Shown here piece by piece: positions 49,791 to 58,324 of a stretch of DNA of 64,000 nt. Both the position numbers and the translations under genes were made by a program. Below the pieces are notes generated by a model. The model searched no databases and was not told the origin of the DNA. It saw only the letters and a program-made list of their open reading frames with translations. Within the stretch, counting starts at the first letter, position 1; each line of letters begins with the position of its first letter. The DNA is from Kitasatospora gansuensis (GTDB taxonomy: Bacteria; Actinomycetota; Actinomycetes; Streptomycetales; Streptomycetaceae), in assembly GCF_014203705.1 (NCBI RefSeq), contig NZ_JACHJR010000001.1, positions 5,146,001 through 5,210,000 of the forward strand, in the 5' to 3' direction.

Positions 49791-52700
49791 GCGACGGCTT
49801 CAAGCACGACCCGGACTCGATGGAGAGTCTGGCCAAGAAGTTCGACCGGCACTCCGACGACCTGGCGGACTCGCACCGGAAGCATCACGGCAAGGCCCGG
49901 GCGGCATTCGGCCGGACCCGGGGCAAGGGCGGCCTGGCGTCTGCTGCGGAGCAGGGCATCGGCCAGTTGATGGACGTCATGGAGCAGGGGCAGAAGGCGC
50001 TCCGGAAGCACCTCAAGGACATGGGGACCGGTCTTCGGCAGACCAGCGCCAACCACAAGGCCACCGAACAGCGGATCGTGGACGCCCTCAAGGGCAAGGA
50101 CGGCGGCCGTGACCCGGGCCGTAGTCCGGGCAAGGGCAACGGCTCCGGCAACGGGCCGGGTGGGCGACCGGGGCCACGTCGGCTGCGGGACAACGTGGCC
50201 GAGCCGCGGAAGGTGGCCGTGCCGCCCTCACGGCGCAAGTGCCGCAGCGATCCGATCGACATCGCGACCGGGGAGATGCTGCTGGAGCACGAGGACGTCC
50301 GGCTGCCGGGTGTCCTGCCGCTGATCCTGCGGCGTACCCACCTCTCCTCGTACCGCAGCGGCGGCTGGTTCGGCCCGTCCTGGGCCTCGACCCTGGACCA
50401 GTGCCTCGAACTCGACGCCGAGGGCGTGGTGTTCGCGGCGGAGGACGGGACCTTGCTGGTGTATCCGGCACCGGAGCCGGGTGAGTCGGTGCTGCCGCTG
50501 GAAGGTTCCCGGCTCCCGTTGCGTCGGACCGACTCCGGGTACCGGATCGGCCTTCCGGGGAGTGGTCAGGTACTGCACTTCGACGGGCCTGAGTCGGCGG
50601 CCGCGGACGGGGTGCGGTTGCCGCTCCGGGAGATCACCGACCGGAACGGTAACCGGATCGAGGTGGTGCGGTCCGCGGCCGGTGTGCCCGTCGAGCTTCG
50701 GCACAGCGGTGGGTACCGGGTGGCGGTCGAGGTGACGGGCCGTCGGATCACCGGCTACCGGTTGGTGGGGGCCGGGGCGGCGGACGACCCGAGGGGCGCC
50801 TTTCTGGCCGCCTTCCGCTACGACGGCAACGGCAACCTCTCGGAGATCCTGGACGCGGCCGACCGGCCGTTGCGGCTCGGCTACGACGAGGCCGGGCGGA
50901 TCACCTCCTGGACCGACCGGAACCAGTTCCGCTACCGGTACCTCTACGACCGGGCCGGGCGGTGTGTCCAGACCAGGGGTGACAGCGGCTCGCTGGACGC
51001 GGTGTTCGGCTACGACCCGGCGAATCGGCTCACCACAGTGCGTGACTCGCTCGGGCGGGTGACGGTCTACCAACTCAACGAGTTGGGCCAGACGGTGACC
51101 GAGACCGACCCGAGCGGTGCCGTGGTCCGCTCGGAGTGGGACCGGTACGACCGCCTGCGGTCACGGACCGACGAGTTGGGCCGGACCACGTCCTACGAGT
51201 ACGACGTGGACGGGAACCCGGCGTCGGTGACCCTGCCCGATGGGGCACTGGCCACCGCCGTGTTCGACCGGCACGGCAAGCCGCTCCAGGCCACCCAGCC
51301 CGACGGAACGGTCTGGCGCTACGAGTACGACGAGCGCGGCAACCTGCTACTGGCCGTCGACCCGATGGGCGCCGAAACCCGGTGCAGCTACGGTGACTTG
51401 GGGCACCTCCGGTCGGTGACCGACGCCTTGGGCGGTACCACCCGGTACACCACGGACGCCGCCGGGCTGGTGCTCTCCAGCACCGATCCGCTCGGTGCGG
51501 TGAGCACTTGCACCAGGGATGCGCTCGGCCGCCTGGCCACCGCGACGGACGCGGTGGGCGGTGTCACGTCCTACGGCTGGACGGATGACAGCCTGCCTGC
51601 CTGGCGGACCGATCCGGAGGGGCGTACCGAGCGCTGGAGTTACGACCCGCGCGGCGATCTGACGGAGTACCTGAACGCGGACGGCCGGGCCACCCGGTTC
51701 GAGTACGGCCCGTTCGGGACGACCAAGGCCCGGACCGGCCCGGACGGCACCAGGTACGAGTTCCGGCACGACACCGAGCTGCGGTTGGCCGAGGTGGTGA
51801 ACCCGAAGGGCCTCCGGTGGAGTTACGAGTTCGGCCCGGCCGGCGAGCTGCTCTCCGAGACCGACTTCAACGGCCGTACGGTCCGTTATGTCAGTGATGC
51901 AGCCGGGCAGTTGACCGAGCGGACCAACGGCGCCGGGCAGTCCGTGACGTTCATCCGGGACGCAGCGGGCCGGGTAGTGGCCAGCCGGGCCGACGGAGGT
52001 GCGCAGACCTCCTTCGAGTACGACCCGGCAGGTCGGTTGGTCCGGTCGCTCGGGACTGACTGCACGGTTGAGTTCAGCCACGACCCGGCGGGCCGGATCA
52101 TTGCCGAGACGGTCGACGGGCACCGCACGACCAGCGAGTACGACCTGCTCGGCCGGCAGGTCCGCCGGACCACACCGACCGGCGCGGTCTCCCGGTGGAG
52201 CTACGACGCCAACGGCCTGCCGACGGCGCTGTCCACCGTCGGGGGCGAATTCACCTTCGGGTACGACCCGCTGGGCCGTGAGACCGCGCGGCACTTCGGT
52301 GGGGCCGTGGCACTGACCCAGAGCTGGGACGGTTCGCACCGGCTGGTCGGCCAGGCGCTCTGGCGTGCCGACGAAGGAGTGGAAGGCACCGGGTACCGGC
52401 AGCTCCAGGGGCGTGGTTACGGCTATCGGGCGGACGGCCACCCGGAGATGGTCACCGACCAGTTGGGTGGGGACCGCCGGTTGGAGCTGGACCCGGCCGG
52501 GCGGGTCACCGCCGTGCGGGCGGAGCACTGGAGCGAGAGCTACGCCTATGACGCGCTGGGCAATCTGGCCGGGGCGAGCTTCCCCGGCCGGGACGACTCC
52601 GGTCAGGGCGAGCGCGAGCACGAGGGGACGCTGGTCCGCCGGGCTGGTCGGACCACCTACCGGCACGACGGCCAGGGCCGGGTGGTGCAGGCGGTCCGCC

Positions 52701-53737
52701 GGACCCTCTCCGGCCGGGAGCGCGAGTGGCGGTACAGCTGGGACGCGGAGGACCGCCTGGTCCAGGCGGTCACGCCGGACGGCGCGGTCTGGCGTTATCG
52801 CTACGACGTGCTGGGACGCCGGGTGGGCAAGACCCGGTTGGCGGACGACGGCAGGGTCGTGGAGCACACCCGGTTCAGCTGGGACGGGACGACCCTCGCC
52901 GAGCAGTGCACGACTTCCCCCGGCAGCGAACGGGCCGTCACCTGGGACTGGGAGCCCGAGGGCTACCGGGCCGTCAGCCAGCTGGACCGGTCCTGGCGGA
53001 TCGAGGGCACCGAGCGGACGGAGACCGACCGGCGGTTCCACGGCATCGTCACGGACCTGGTGGGTGCTCCGGCCGAACTGGTCACCGCCGAGGGCGAGAT
53101 CGCCTGGCGGGCTGTCGGCACGCTCTGGGGCCATCGATCCGGAGCTCCGGGCGCGATGGCCGACTGCCCGCTGCGGTTCCCCGGGCAGTACCACGACGCC
53201 GAGACGGGCCTGCACTACAACCTCGCCCGGTACTACGACGCCGACACCGCGAGCTACCTCTCGCCGGACCCGCTCGGACTGGCCGCGGCGCCCAACCACC
53301 ATGGCTACGTGGGGAACCCGCTCTGGTGGGCCGACCCGCTCGGCCTCAAGGGCAAGAAGATCAGGCGGGTCTACGACGACTCGGAGTACGACAAGCACGG
53401 CAGTTCGTCCGGCTCTTCCGGCAAGGGCGAGGTCAGCCGGGCACCCTCCAACGGCCAGGCGGCGCTGGACCGTTCGATCGACATGGACCCGGACAACCCG
53501 AACGTCACCCGGCGCCTCGGGGTGGACCACGAGAACGACGAGATCGTGGTCCTGGACCGGCACCGCGAGATCAGCGACCCTCATGGCAACGTGACCGAGT
53601 ACTACCACGGGCACGTCCAGTCCAAGTACCCGTCGAAGAGCGTGACCCAGGGCGATCTGACCAAGCTGAAGAAGGCTGGGATGATCGACAACATCAAGAA
53701 GCAGCGGGTGCTGCCGCCGCCGCCGTGCGAGAGCTGA
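49787..53737 (+). CDS. RHS/YD-repeat polymorphic toxin
   Basis: 1316 residues. Residues 1-135 are a helical, Lys/Gly-rich N-terminal part; 145-160 contain DPIDIATGEM, the RHS entry motif; 180-1155 are RHS/YD repeats (dozens of YDxxGR/LxYxYD units) that form a cage; the core ends in YLSPDPLGL and ADPLGLKGKK near 1190; then a variable C-terminal domain of about 125 residues follows, containing RRLGVDHENDEIVVLDR and YHGHVQ, similar in pattern to the Ntox17-type toxin. The toxin activity itself is not proven. Downstream gene is the likely immunity gene. Overlap of 4 bases with the secretion-domain gene. Confidence 0.9.
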   Translation: MSDGFKHDPDSMESLAKKFDRHSDDLADSHRKHHGKARAAFGRTRGKGGLASAAEQGIGQLMDVMEQGQKALRKHLKDMGTGLRQTSANHKATEQRIVDALKGKDGGRDPGRSPGKGNGSGNGPGGRPGPRRLRDNVAEPRKVAVPPSRRKCRSDPIDIATGEMLLEHEDVRLPGVLPLILRRTHLSSYRSGGWFGPSWASTLDQCLELDAEGVVFAAEDGTLLVYPAPEPGESVLPLEGSRLPLRRTDSGYRIGLPGSGQVLHFDGPESAAADGVRLPLREITDRNGNRIEVVRSAAGVPVELRHSGGYRVAVEVTGRRITGYRLVGAGAADDPRGAFLAAFRYDGNGNLSEILDAADRPLRLGYDEAGRITSWTDRNQFRYRYLYDRAGRCVQTRGDSGSLDAVFGYDPANRLTTVRDSLGRVTVYQLNELGQTVTETDPSGAVVRSEWDRYDRLRSRTDELGRTTSYEYDVDGNPASVTLPDGALATAVFDRHGKPLQATQPDGTVWRYEYDERGNLLLAVDPMGAETRCSYGDLGHLRSVTDALGGTTRYTTDAAGLVLSSTDPLGAVSTCTRDALGRLATATDAVGGVTSYGWTDDSLPAWRTDPEGRTERWSYDPRGDLTEYLNADGRATRFEYGPFGTTKARTGPDGTRYEFRHDTELRLAEVVNPKGLRWSYEFGPAGELLSETDFNGRTVRYVSDAAGQLTERTNGAGQSVTFIRDAAGRVVASRADGGAQTSFEYDPAGRLVRSLGTDCTVEFSHDPAGRIIAETVDGHRTTSEYDLLGRQVRRTTPTGAVSRWSYDANGLPTALSTVGGEFTFGYDPLGRETARHFGGAVALTQSWDGSHRLVGQALWRADEGVEGTGYRQLQGRGYGYRADGHPEMVTDQLGGDRRLELDPAGRVTAVRAEHWSESYAYDALGNLAGASFPGRDDSGQGEREHEGTLVRRAGRTTYRHDGQGRVVQAVRRTLSGREREWRYSWDAEDRLVQAVTPDGAVWRYRYDVLGRRVGKTRLADDGRVVEHTRFSWDGTTLAEQCTTSPGSERAVTWDWEPEGYRAVSQLDRSWRIEGTERTETDRRFHGIVTDLVGAPAELVTAEGEIAWRAVGTLWGHRSGAPGAMADCPLRFPGQYHDAETGLHYNLARYYDADTASYLSPDPLGLAAAPNHHGYVGNPLWWADPLGLKGKKIRRVYDDSEYDKHGSSSGSSGKGEVSRAPSNGQAALDRSIDMDPDNPNVTRRLGVDHENDEIVVLDRHREISDPHGNVTEYYHGHVQSKYPSKSVTQGDLTKLKKAGMIDNIKKQRVLPPPPCES

Positions 53738-53762
53738 CGGGTCGCGCTGAGAGGTTGACGAG

Positions 53763-54197
53763 ATGACTGGAGCGGCCGAAGGGGCGCTGACCGGGGTGGA
53801 TGCCGCGTTCGAGCGAGGGGACCCCGAGGTGGGGACGGCGGTGGTCAGGCTGGTGTTCAGCGGGGCCGGGGTCGAGGAAGTGGCGCCTCGGGTGGTGCGG
53901 GCGCTGGGGTCGGCGGATGCCGGGGTCCGGCGGCTCGGCGGAGTTGCGGCGGGAGACCTCGCCAGGACTGCCGGGCGGCTGACGCCGCAGCTGTACGAGG
54001 TGCTTCGGGCGGAGGGGTTCGGCGGGGTGGCGGACACGGCGATCAAGGACGTCCTGACCTTCGTGCCGTTCCGTCGGCTGCCGGGCTGGTACCGGTGGCA
54101 GTGGCTGCGGCTGACGGTGCGTGACACCGTGCAGGGGTGGTGGCTGCGCCTGGTGGACCTGGCGGAGACGGGTTGGGCGGCCCTCCGACGGAGGTGA
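53763..54197 (+). CDS. Probable immunity protein for the RHS toxin
   Basis: 144 residues, no recognised family. Mostly helical, repeated hydrophobic pairs (GTAVVRLVFSGAGVEEVAPRVVRALGSADAGVRRLGGVAA) like HEAT-type repeats in the first 80 residues and an aromatic/Arg-rich end (LPGWYRWQWLRLTVRD). It follows the toxin stop by 25 bases and precedes a non-toxin gene, which is where immunity genes sit. The start ATG 53763 follows GAGAGG. The partner and mechanism are inferred only from position. Confidence 0.6.
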   Translation: MTGAAEGALTGVDAAFERGDPEVGTAVVRLVFSGAGVEEVAPRVVRALGSADAGVRRLGGVAAGDLARTAGRLTPQLYEVLRAEGFGGVADTAIKDVLTFVPFRRLPGWYRWQWLRLTVRDTVQGWWLRLVDLAETGWAALRRR

Positions 54198-54239
54198 CGG
54201 GGTGGTGGGCCGGAGAAGCCCACCACCCGTGACAAGGGG

Positions 54240-54716
54240 TCAGGCGGTCTCGACCTTGAGGTCGCGGAGCAGCTTGGCGACGTGGCCGGTGGCCTTGACG
54301 TTGTAGAGGGTGCGCTCGACCTTGCCCTGTTCGTCGACGATCACGGTGGAGCGGATCACGCCGACGTAGGTGCGGCCGTAGTTCTGCTTCTCGCCGTAGG
54401 CGCCGTACGCCTCCAGCACCGCGTGGTCCTCGTCGGCCAGCAGGGTGACCTTGAGGTTCTCGGTCTCGCGGAACTTCTCCAGCTTGGCCGGCTTGTCGGG
54501 GGAGATGCCGATCACGTCGTACCCGGCGCCCGCGAAGACCTCCAGGTTGTCGGTGAAGTCGCAGGCCTGCTTGGTGCAGCCGGGGGTGAGCGCGGCGGGG
54601 TAGAAGTACACGATCACCTTGCGGCCGAGGTGGCCGGCGAGGGAGACCTGGTTGCCGTCGGCGTCGGGCAGGGTGAAGGCGGGGGCGGTGTCGCCGGGCT
54701 GAAGGCGCTCGCTCAT
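54240..54716 (-). CDS. bcp: Thioredoxin-dependent thiol peroxidase (Bcp)
   Basis: 158 residues, single AhpC/TSA domain. Peroxidatic Cys47 and resolving Cys52 are in LTPGCTKQACDF. It reduces hydrogen peroxide and organic hydroperoxides with thioredoxin. ATG 54716 has GGAGAAG. Convergent with the immunity-like gene, 42 bases apart. Confidence 0.94.
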   Translation of the reverse strand: MSERLQPGDTAPAFTLPDADGNQVSLAGHLGRKVIVYFYPAALTPGCTKQACDFTDNLEVFAGAGYDVIGISPDKPAKLEKFRETENLKVTLLADEDHAVLEAYGAYGEKQNYGRTYVGVIRSTVIVDEQGKVERTLYNVKATGHVAKLLRDLKVETA

Positions 54717-54870
54717 GGTGGGGCTTCTCCTCGTGCGGACTCGTTGGTCGTACCAGCGGCCAACCTACCCCCGTTGGTGGGTGGCACTGCGCGAGCCGGG
54801 CGGCGAGCTGACAGACTGACACCTGTCGTAACGGACACTGACGGACGCAACCAGTGAAGGGGTGGCCCGA

Positions 54871-55209
54871 GTGGGCAAGGCCGGGACAGACAAGGCGGCG
54901 CGGACGACCGCCCAGATCGAGGCGGACATCGCGCGGACCCGCACCCAGCTCGCGACGACCCTGGACGAGCTCGCGGTCCGGGTGCACCCGAGCACCATCG
55001 CGGCCCAGACCAAGGCCAAGCTGCTCGGTTCGGTCGAGGAGAAGGCCGGGCGGGCGTACGTCGCCGCGAGCGGTGCGGTGGAGCAGCTGAAGGCGCAGTT
55101 CACCGACGAGAAGGGGCAGCCGCGCAAGGAGCGGATCGTCCCGGCCGCGCTGGTCGGCGTCGGGGTGCTGCTGCTGGTGGCCTCGGTGCGCAGGCGCAAG
55201 CGCGGCTGA
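54871..55209 (+). CDS. DUF3618 family membrane protein
   Basis: 112 residues: N-terminal helix with TAQIEADIARTRTQLATTLDELAVRVHPS (DUF3618 signature), a middle helical part, and one C-terminal hydrophobic segment (PAALVGVGVLLLVASV). Members are small anchored helical proteins of unknown role. GTG 54871 is preferred because AAGGGG is 8 bases away; GTG 54862 would be too close. Divergent from bcp. Confidence 0.85.
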   Translation: MGKAGTDKAARTTAQIEADIARTRTQLATTLDELAVRVHPSTIAAQTKAKLLGSVEEKAGRAYVAASGAVEQLKAQFTDEKGQPRKERIVPAALVGVGVLLLVASVRRRKRG

Positions 55210-55291
55210 CCGCCGTTCGTTCGGGAGGGGCCGGATCCGTCCGGCCCCTTTCGGCTGCCGGGGCAGCGTCACACCGACCGGGTCGGGCGGG

Positions 55292-55297
55292 TACCGT
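55292..55297 (+). promoter_or_regulatory. -10 hexamer of a leaderless promoter (TACCGT)
   Basis: TACCGT ends 7 bases before the GTG at 55305. Confidence 0.5.
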
Positions 55298-55304
55298 CGG
55301 GAGC

Positions 55305-55679
55305 GTGAACGAAGAGCGGAACGAACAGCACGAGGAGACCCGGCACGACCGGCTGGGCGCCAAGCTGCCGATCAAGATGCTGCACGACCGGGTGCTGGTG
55401 AAGACCGAGGGCAGCGAGGGCGAGCGCCGCTCGACCGGCGGCATCCTGATCCCGGCCACCGCCGAGCTGAGCAAGCGATGCACCTGGGCGGAGGCCGTCG
55501 CGGTGGGTCAGAGCGTGCGCTCGGTGGAGCCAGGTGACCGGGTGCTGTACGACCCCGAGGACAAGCTGGAGGTCGAGGTCCGCGGCGCGACGTACGTGCT
55601 GCTGCGCGAGCGCGACCTGCACGCCGTGGCGGCGACGCGGTTCGGCGACACGGAGGGTTCGACCGGTCTCTACCTGTGA
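55305..55679 (+). CDS. GroES-like (Cpn10 family) protein, divergent
   Basis: 124 residues with a Cpn10 domain from about 22 to 110: MLHDRVLVKTEG, RRSTGGILIPATA, GDRVLYDPED. It has an added acidic/His N-terminus (NEERNEQHEETRHDR) and an unusual C-terminal extension, and lacks the usual mobile-loop sequence of GroES, so it is a divergent Cpn10 rather than the main chaperonin partner. GTG 55305 is supported by the TACCGT box; ATG at residue 25 is a lesser alternative. Confidence 0.8.
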   Translation: MNEERNEQHEETRHDRLGAKLPIKMLHDRVLVKTEGSEGERRSTGGILIPATAELSKRCTWAEAVAVGQSVRSVEPGDRVLYDPEDKLEVEVRGATYVLLRERDLHAVAATRFGDTEGSTGLYL

Positions 55680-55700
55680 GACCTGTGAGACCCGTGGGCT

Positions 55701-55814
55701 TCAGGCTTCGTCCGGGAGCAGGTCGACCTGCTCGAGGAACTCCAGCTGGTCGAAGTAGAGCCGGTAGCTGACGATCCGCGGCCCGGTGTTCTTGCCGCCA
55801 TTGTCCCACCGGGG
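55701..55814 (-). pseudogene. Remnant of a SnoaL/NTF2-like gene (3' end only)
   Basis: In frame with and directly after the TAG of the penicillin-binding protein, 37 codons run to a TGA: they include GKNTGPRIVSYRLYFDQLEF and end LEQVDLLPDEA. RIVSYRLYFDQLEFLEQ is typical of the C-terminal strand of SnoaL-like (NTF2-fold) proteins. No start, no body and no ribosome site remain. Either a gene was deleted here, or a stop codon cut it off. The deletion endpoint is in the Ser-Pro linker of the penicillin-binding protein. Confidence 0.65.
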
Positions 55815-58070
55815 CTAGGGGCTCGGCAGCGGGGAACCGCTCGGGCTCGGGCTGGGGGAGGGGGAGCTGCTCGGGCTGGGCGTCGGGCTCGGGGACGGCG
55901 AAGGCGACGGCGACGGCGAGGGGGTGGGCGTCCGGAACGGCGTCGGGCTCGGGGTCGGGGTGGGGGTGACGGTGGGTGAGGCCGGGGTGCTGGGCTGGGT
56001 GTTGCCCCGGCTGGGCCGGAGGTCGAAGGTCTGTACCGGGGTGCCGCGGAGGGCGGCGGTCATGTAGCTGGTCCAGATCTCGGTGGGGAAGGCGCCGCCG
56101 TTGATCCGGCTGAAGCCGGCCGTGCCGGCCAGCGAGAGCTTGGCGTGGGTCTTCGGATCCTCCCGGAACAGGCCCACCACGGTGGCCAGTTCGGGGGTGT
56201 ACCCGGCGAACCAGGCCGAGCGGTTGTTGTCGGTGGTGCCGGTCTTGCCGGCCGCCGGGCGGCCCAGGCCGAGGGCCCTGGCACCGGTGCCGGCGGGGCT
56301 GATCACGTCCTGCAGCACGTCGGTGACGGCATCCGCGGTGCCCCGGCCGACGGCGTTGCGGGCCGGGTGGGCGGGCAGCTCGGGCAGGTCGGAGTAGCCG
56401 CCGGAGCGTTCCAGCTTGAGCACGGCCCATGGGGTGAACGCCTGGCCGTGGTTGGCCAGTGTGGCGTACGCCGAGGCCAGGTCGATCGCGCTCGGGGTGG
56501 CGGTGCCCAGGGTCATCGAGCTGTTGGCCGGGTCCATGCCCGGCACGGTGTCCGGGAGGCCGAGCCGGATCGCGGTCTGCCGGACGTGGTCGAGGCCGGC
56601 GTCCACGCCCTCCTGGGCGTAGACCGAGTTCACCGACTTCACCATGGCGTACCGCAGGGTCACCGAGCCGTAGTCGACGTCGTCCTCGTTGGGCGGGGCG
56701 TAGGCGGTGGGCCCGCCGGCCACCGGGCGGCGGCTGGTGCCCTCGTACAGGGTCTGGGTGGTGATCGGGCGGCCGTCCTGGGTGGTGTGCTCGCCGTCGA
56801 GTCCGGCCGCCAGGTCGATCGGCTTGAAGGTGGAGCCGACCTGGTTGTCCTGCCGGACCGCGTCGTTGTACTGCTGCTTGGCGTAGTCGGGGCCGCCGTA
56901 GACCGCGACGATCTTCCCGCTGGCCGGTTCGACCGAGGCGCCGGAGACCCGGACCGCGGTGTCGGTCTCCGGCCGGGCGGCCGGGTCGAGCTCGGCGGTC
57001 AGCTCCTGCTGGACGGCCTGCACGAAGGCGTCCTGCCTGGGCTTGTCGAAGGTGGTGGTGATCTTCCAGCCGCCCGCCTTCAGGGTGGCCGCGTCCAGCA
57101 CGTTGGTGCTGGTCAGGTAGTCGTCGGCGATGTCCACCAGGTACCCGGCCTGGCCGCTCAGGCCGGTGGCGGGCTGCGGGTCGATCGGTTCGGGGAAGGT
57201 GGTGGCGGCCCGGGTGGCGGCGTCCAGGAAGCCGAGCTGGACCATGCCGTCCAGGACGTAGTTCCAGCGGGCCAGCGCCTTGGCCTGGTTGGCCGGGGTG
57301 CTGTTCTTCACGTCGTAGGCGCTCGGGGCCTGCAACAAGGCGGCCAGGTAGGCGCCCTGAGCAAGGGTCAGCCGCGAGACGTCCACGCCGTAGTAGGCCC
57401 GGGCGGCGGTCTGGATGCCGTACGCGTTGCGGCCGAAGTAGCTGGTGTTGAGGTAGCCGGCCAGGACCTCGTCCTTGCTCTGCTGCTGGTCCACCTTGAG
57501 GGCGATGAAGAGCTCCCTGACCTTGCGGGCGACGGTCTGGTCCTGGGTCAGGTAGTAGTTCTTCACGTACTGCTGGGTGATGGTGGAGCCGCCCTGGGTG
57601 CCCTTGCCGGTGGCCGTGTTCCAGGCGGCCCGGACCATGCCGCGCAGGTCGACGCCCTTGTTCCGGTAGAAGCTGCGGTCCTCGGCGGAGACCACCGCGT
57701 GCTGGGTGTCCAGCGGGACCTGGCGGATCGTCACGTCCTGCCGGTTGACCGAGCCGGTACGGGCCAGTTCGGTGCTGCCGTCGGCGTAGTAGTAGACGTT
57801 GCTCTGCGCCACCGCCTGGGAGTTGGCGTCGGGCACCGGGACGATCAGGTAGAGCGTGACGAAGCCCGCGAGGGCGAGCAGGACCAGGCCGAGCAGCCCG
57901 CCGACCGCCATCCGCCAGGTCGGCACCACCCGCCGCCACCAGGGCAGGGCCCGGCGCCGGGCCTTGCGGGCGGCCCGCCGGGCCCGGCGGCGGCCGCGCC
58001 GGGAGCCCTCGGCGCGGTCCTCCCACTCGAGGCTGTCGGGCGCGGGCGGCAGGTCCGGCTGCTGGCTCAT
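55815..58070 (-). CDS. Class A penicillin-binding protein (bifunctional transglycosylase/transpeptidase)
   Basis: 751 residues. Arg-rich cytoplasmic start, one membrane helix (about 54-76), GT51 glycosyltransferase (about 90-290) with Glu130 in SAEDRSFYRNKGVD, and a transpeptidase with SxxK at about 410 (GSTFKPID), SxN in VKSVNSVYA and KTGTTDNN near 607. The C-terminus (about 680-751) is a low-complexity Pro-Thr-Ser tail. It builds and crosslinks peptidoglycan outside the membrane. The tail ends next to a SnoaL-like remnant, so the true ancestral end is uncertain. Confidence 0.93.
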   Translation of the reverse strand: MSQQPDLPPAPDSLEWEDRAEGSRRGRRRARRAARKARRRALPWWRRVVPTWRMAVGGLLGLVLLALAGFVTLYLIVPVPDANSQAVAQSNVYYYADGSTELARTGSVNRQDVTIRQVPLDTQHAVVSAEDRSFYRNKGVDLRGMVRAAWNTATGKGTQGGSTITQQYVKNYYLTQDQTVARKVRELFIALKVDQQQSKDEVLAGYLNTSYFGRNAYGIQTAARAYYGVDVSRLTLAQGAYLAALLQAPSAYDVKNSTPANQAKALARWNYVLDGMVQLGFLDAATRAATTFPEPIDPQPATGLSGQAGYLVDIADDYLTSTNVLDAATLKAGGWKITTTFDKPRQDAFVQAVQQELTAELDPAARPETDTAVRVSGASVEPASGKIVAVYGGPDYAKQQYNDAVRQDNQVGSTFKPIDLAAGLDGEHTTQDGRPITTQTLYEGTSRRPVAGGPTAYAPPNEDDVDYGSVTLRYAMVKSVNSVYAQEGVDAGLDHVRQTAIRLGLPDTVPGMDPANSSMTLGTATPSAIDLASAYATLANHGQAFTPWAVLKLERSGGYSDLPELPAHPARNAVGRGTADAVTDVLQDVISPAGTGARALGLGRPAAGKTGTTDNNRSAWFAGYTPELATVVGLFREDPKTHAKLSLAGTAGFSRINGGAFPTEIWTSYMTAALRGTPVQTFDLRPSRGNTQPSTPASPTVTPTPTPSPTPFRTPTPSPSPSPSPSPSPTPSPSSSPSPSPSPSGSPLPSP

Positions 58071-58324
58071 GGGGGGAATTATGTGGGATCTGATCCACCA
58101 TCAGACCGGTTTGACGATGCGTGGCCCTCGGTAATTCGGCTGCGCGGGAACCGGGTCGGCGCTACGTTGAAAGGTGACAACCACATAGCGCAGCAGGACA
58201 GACGCAGCTCCGCCCGCAATCCCCGGTACCCCCGGGGGTCAGCCGGTCGGGGCCGTTCGGGGCTGCCCCCGAGGTCTTTTCGGCTGTGCCCTCCTGCCTG
58301 CCAAAAAGTCGACAAGGAGACAAA

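Noticed and set aside
51347..54235. 962-codon minus-strand frame opposite the RHS gene
   Set aside because: No start signal, no domain, codon bias of an antisense shadow; YD repeats on the plus strand are clear.
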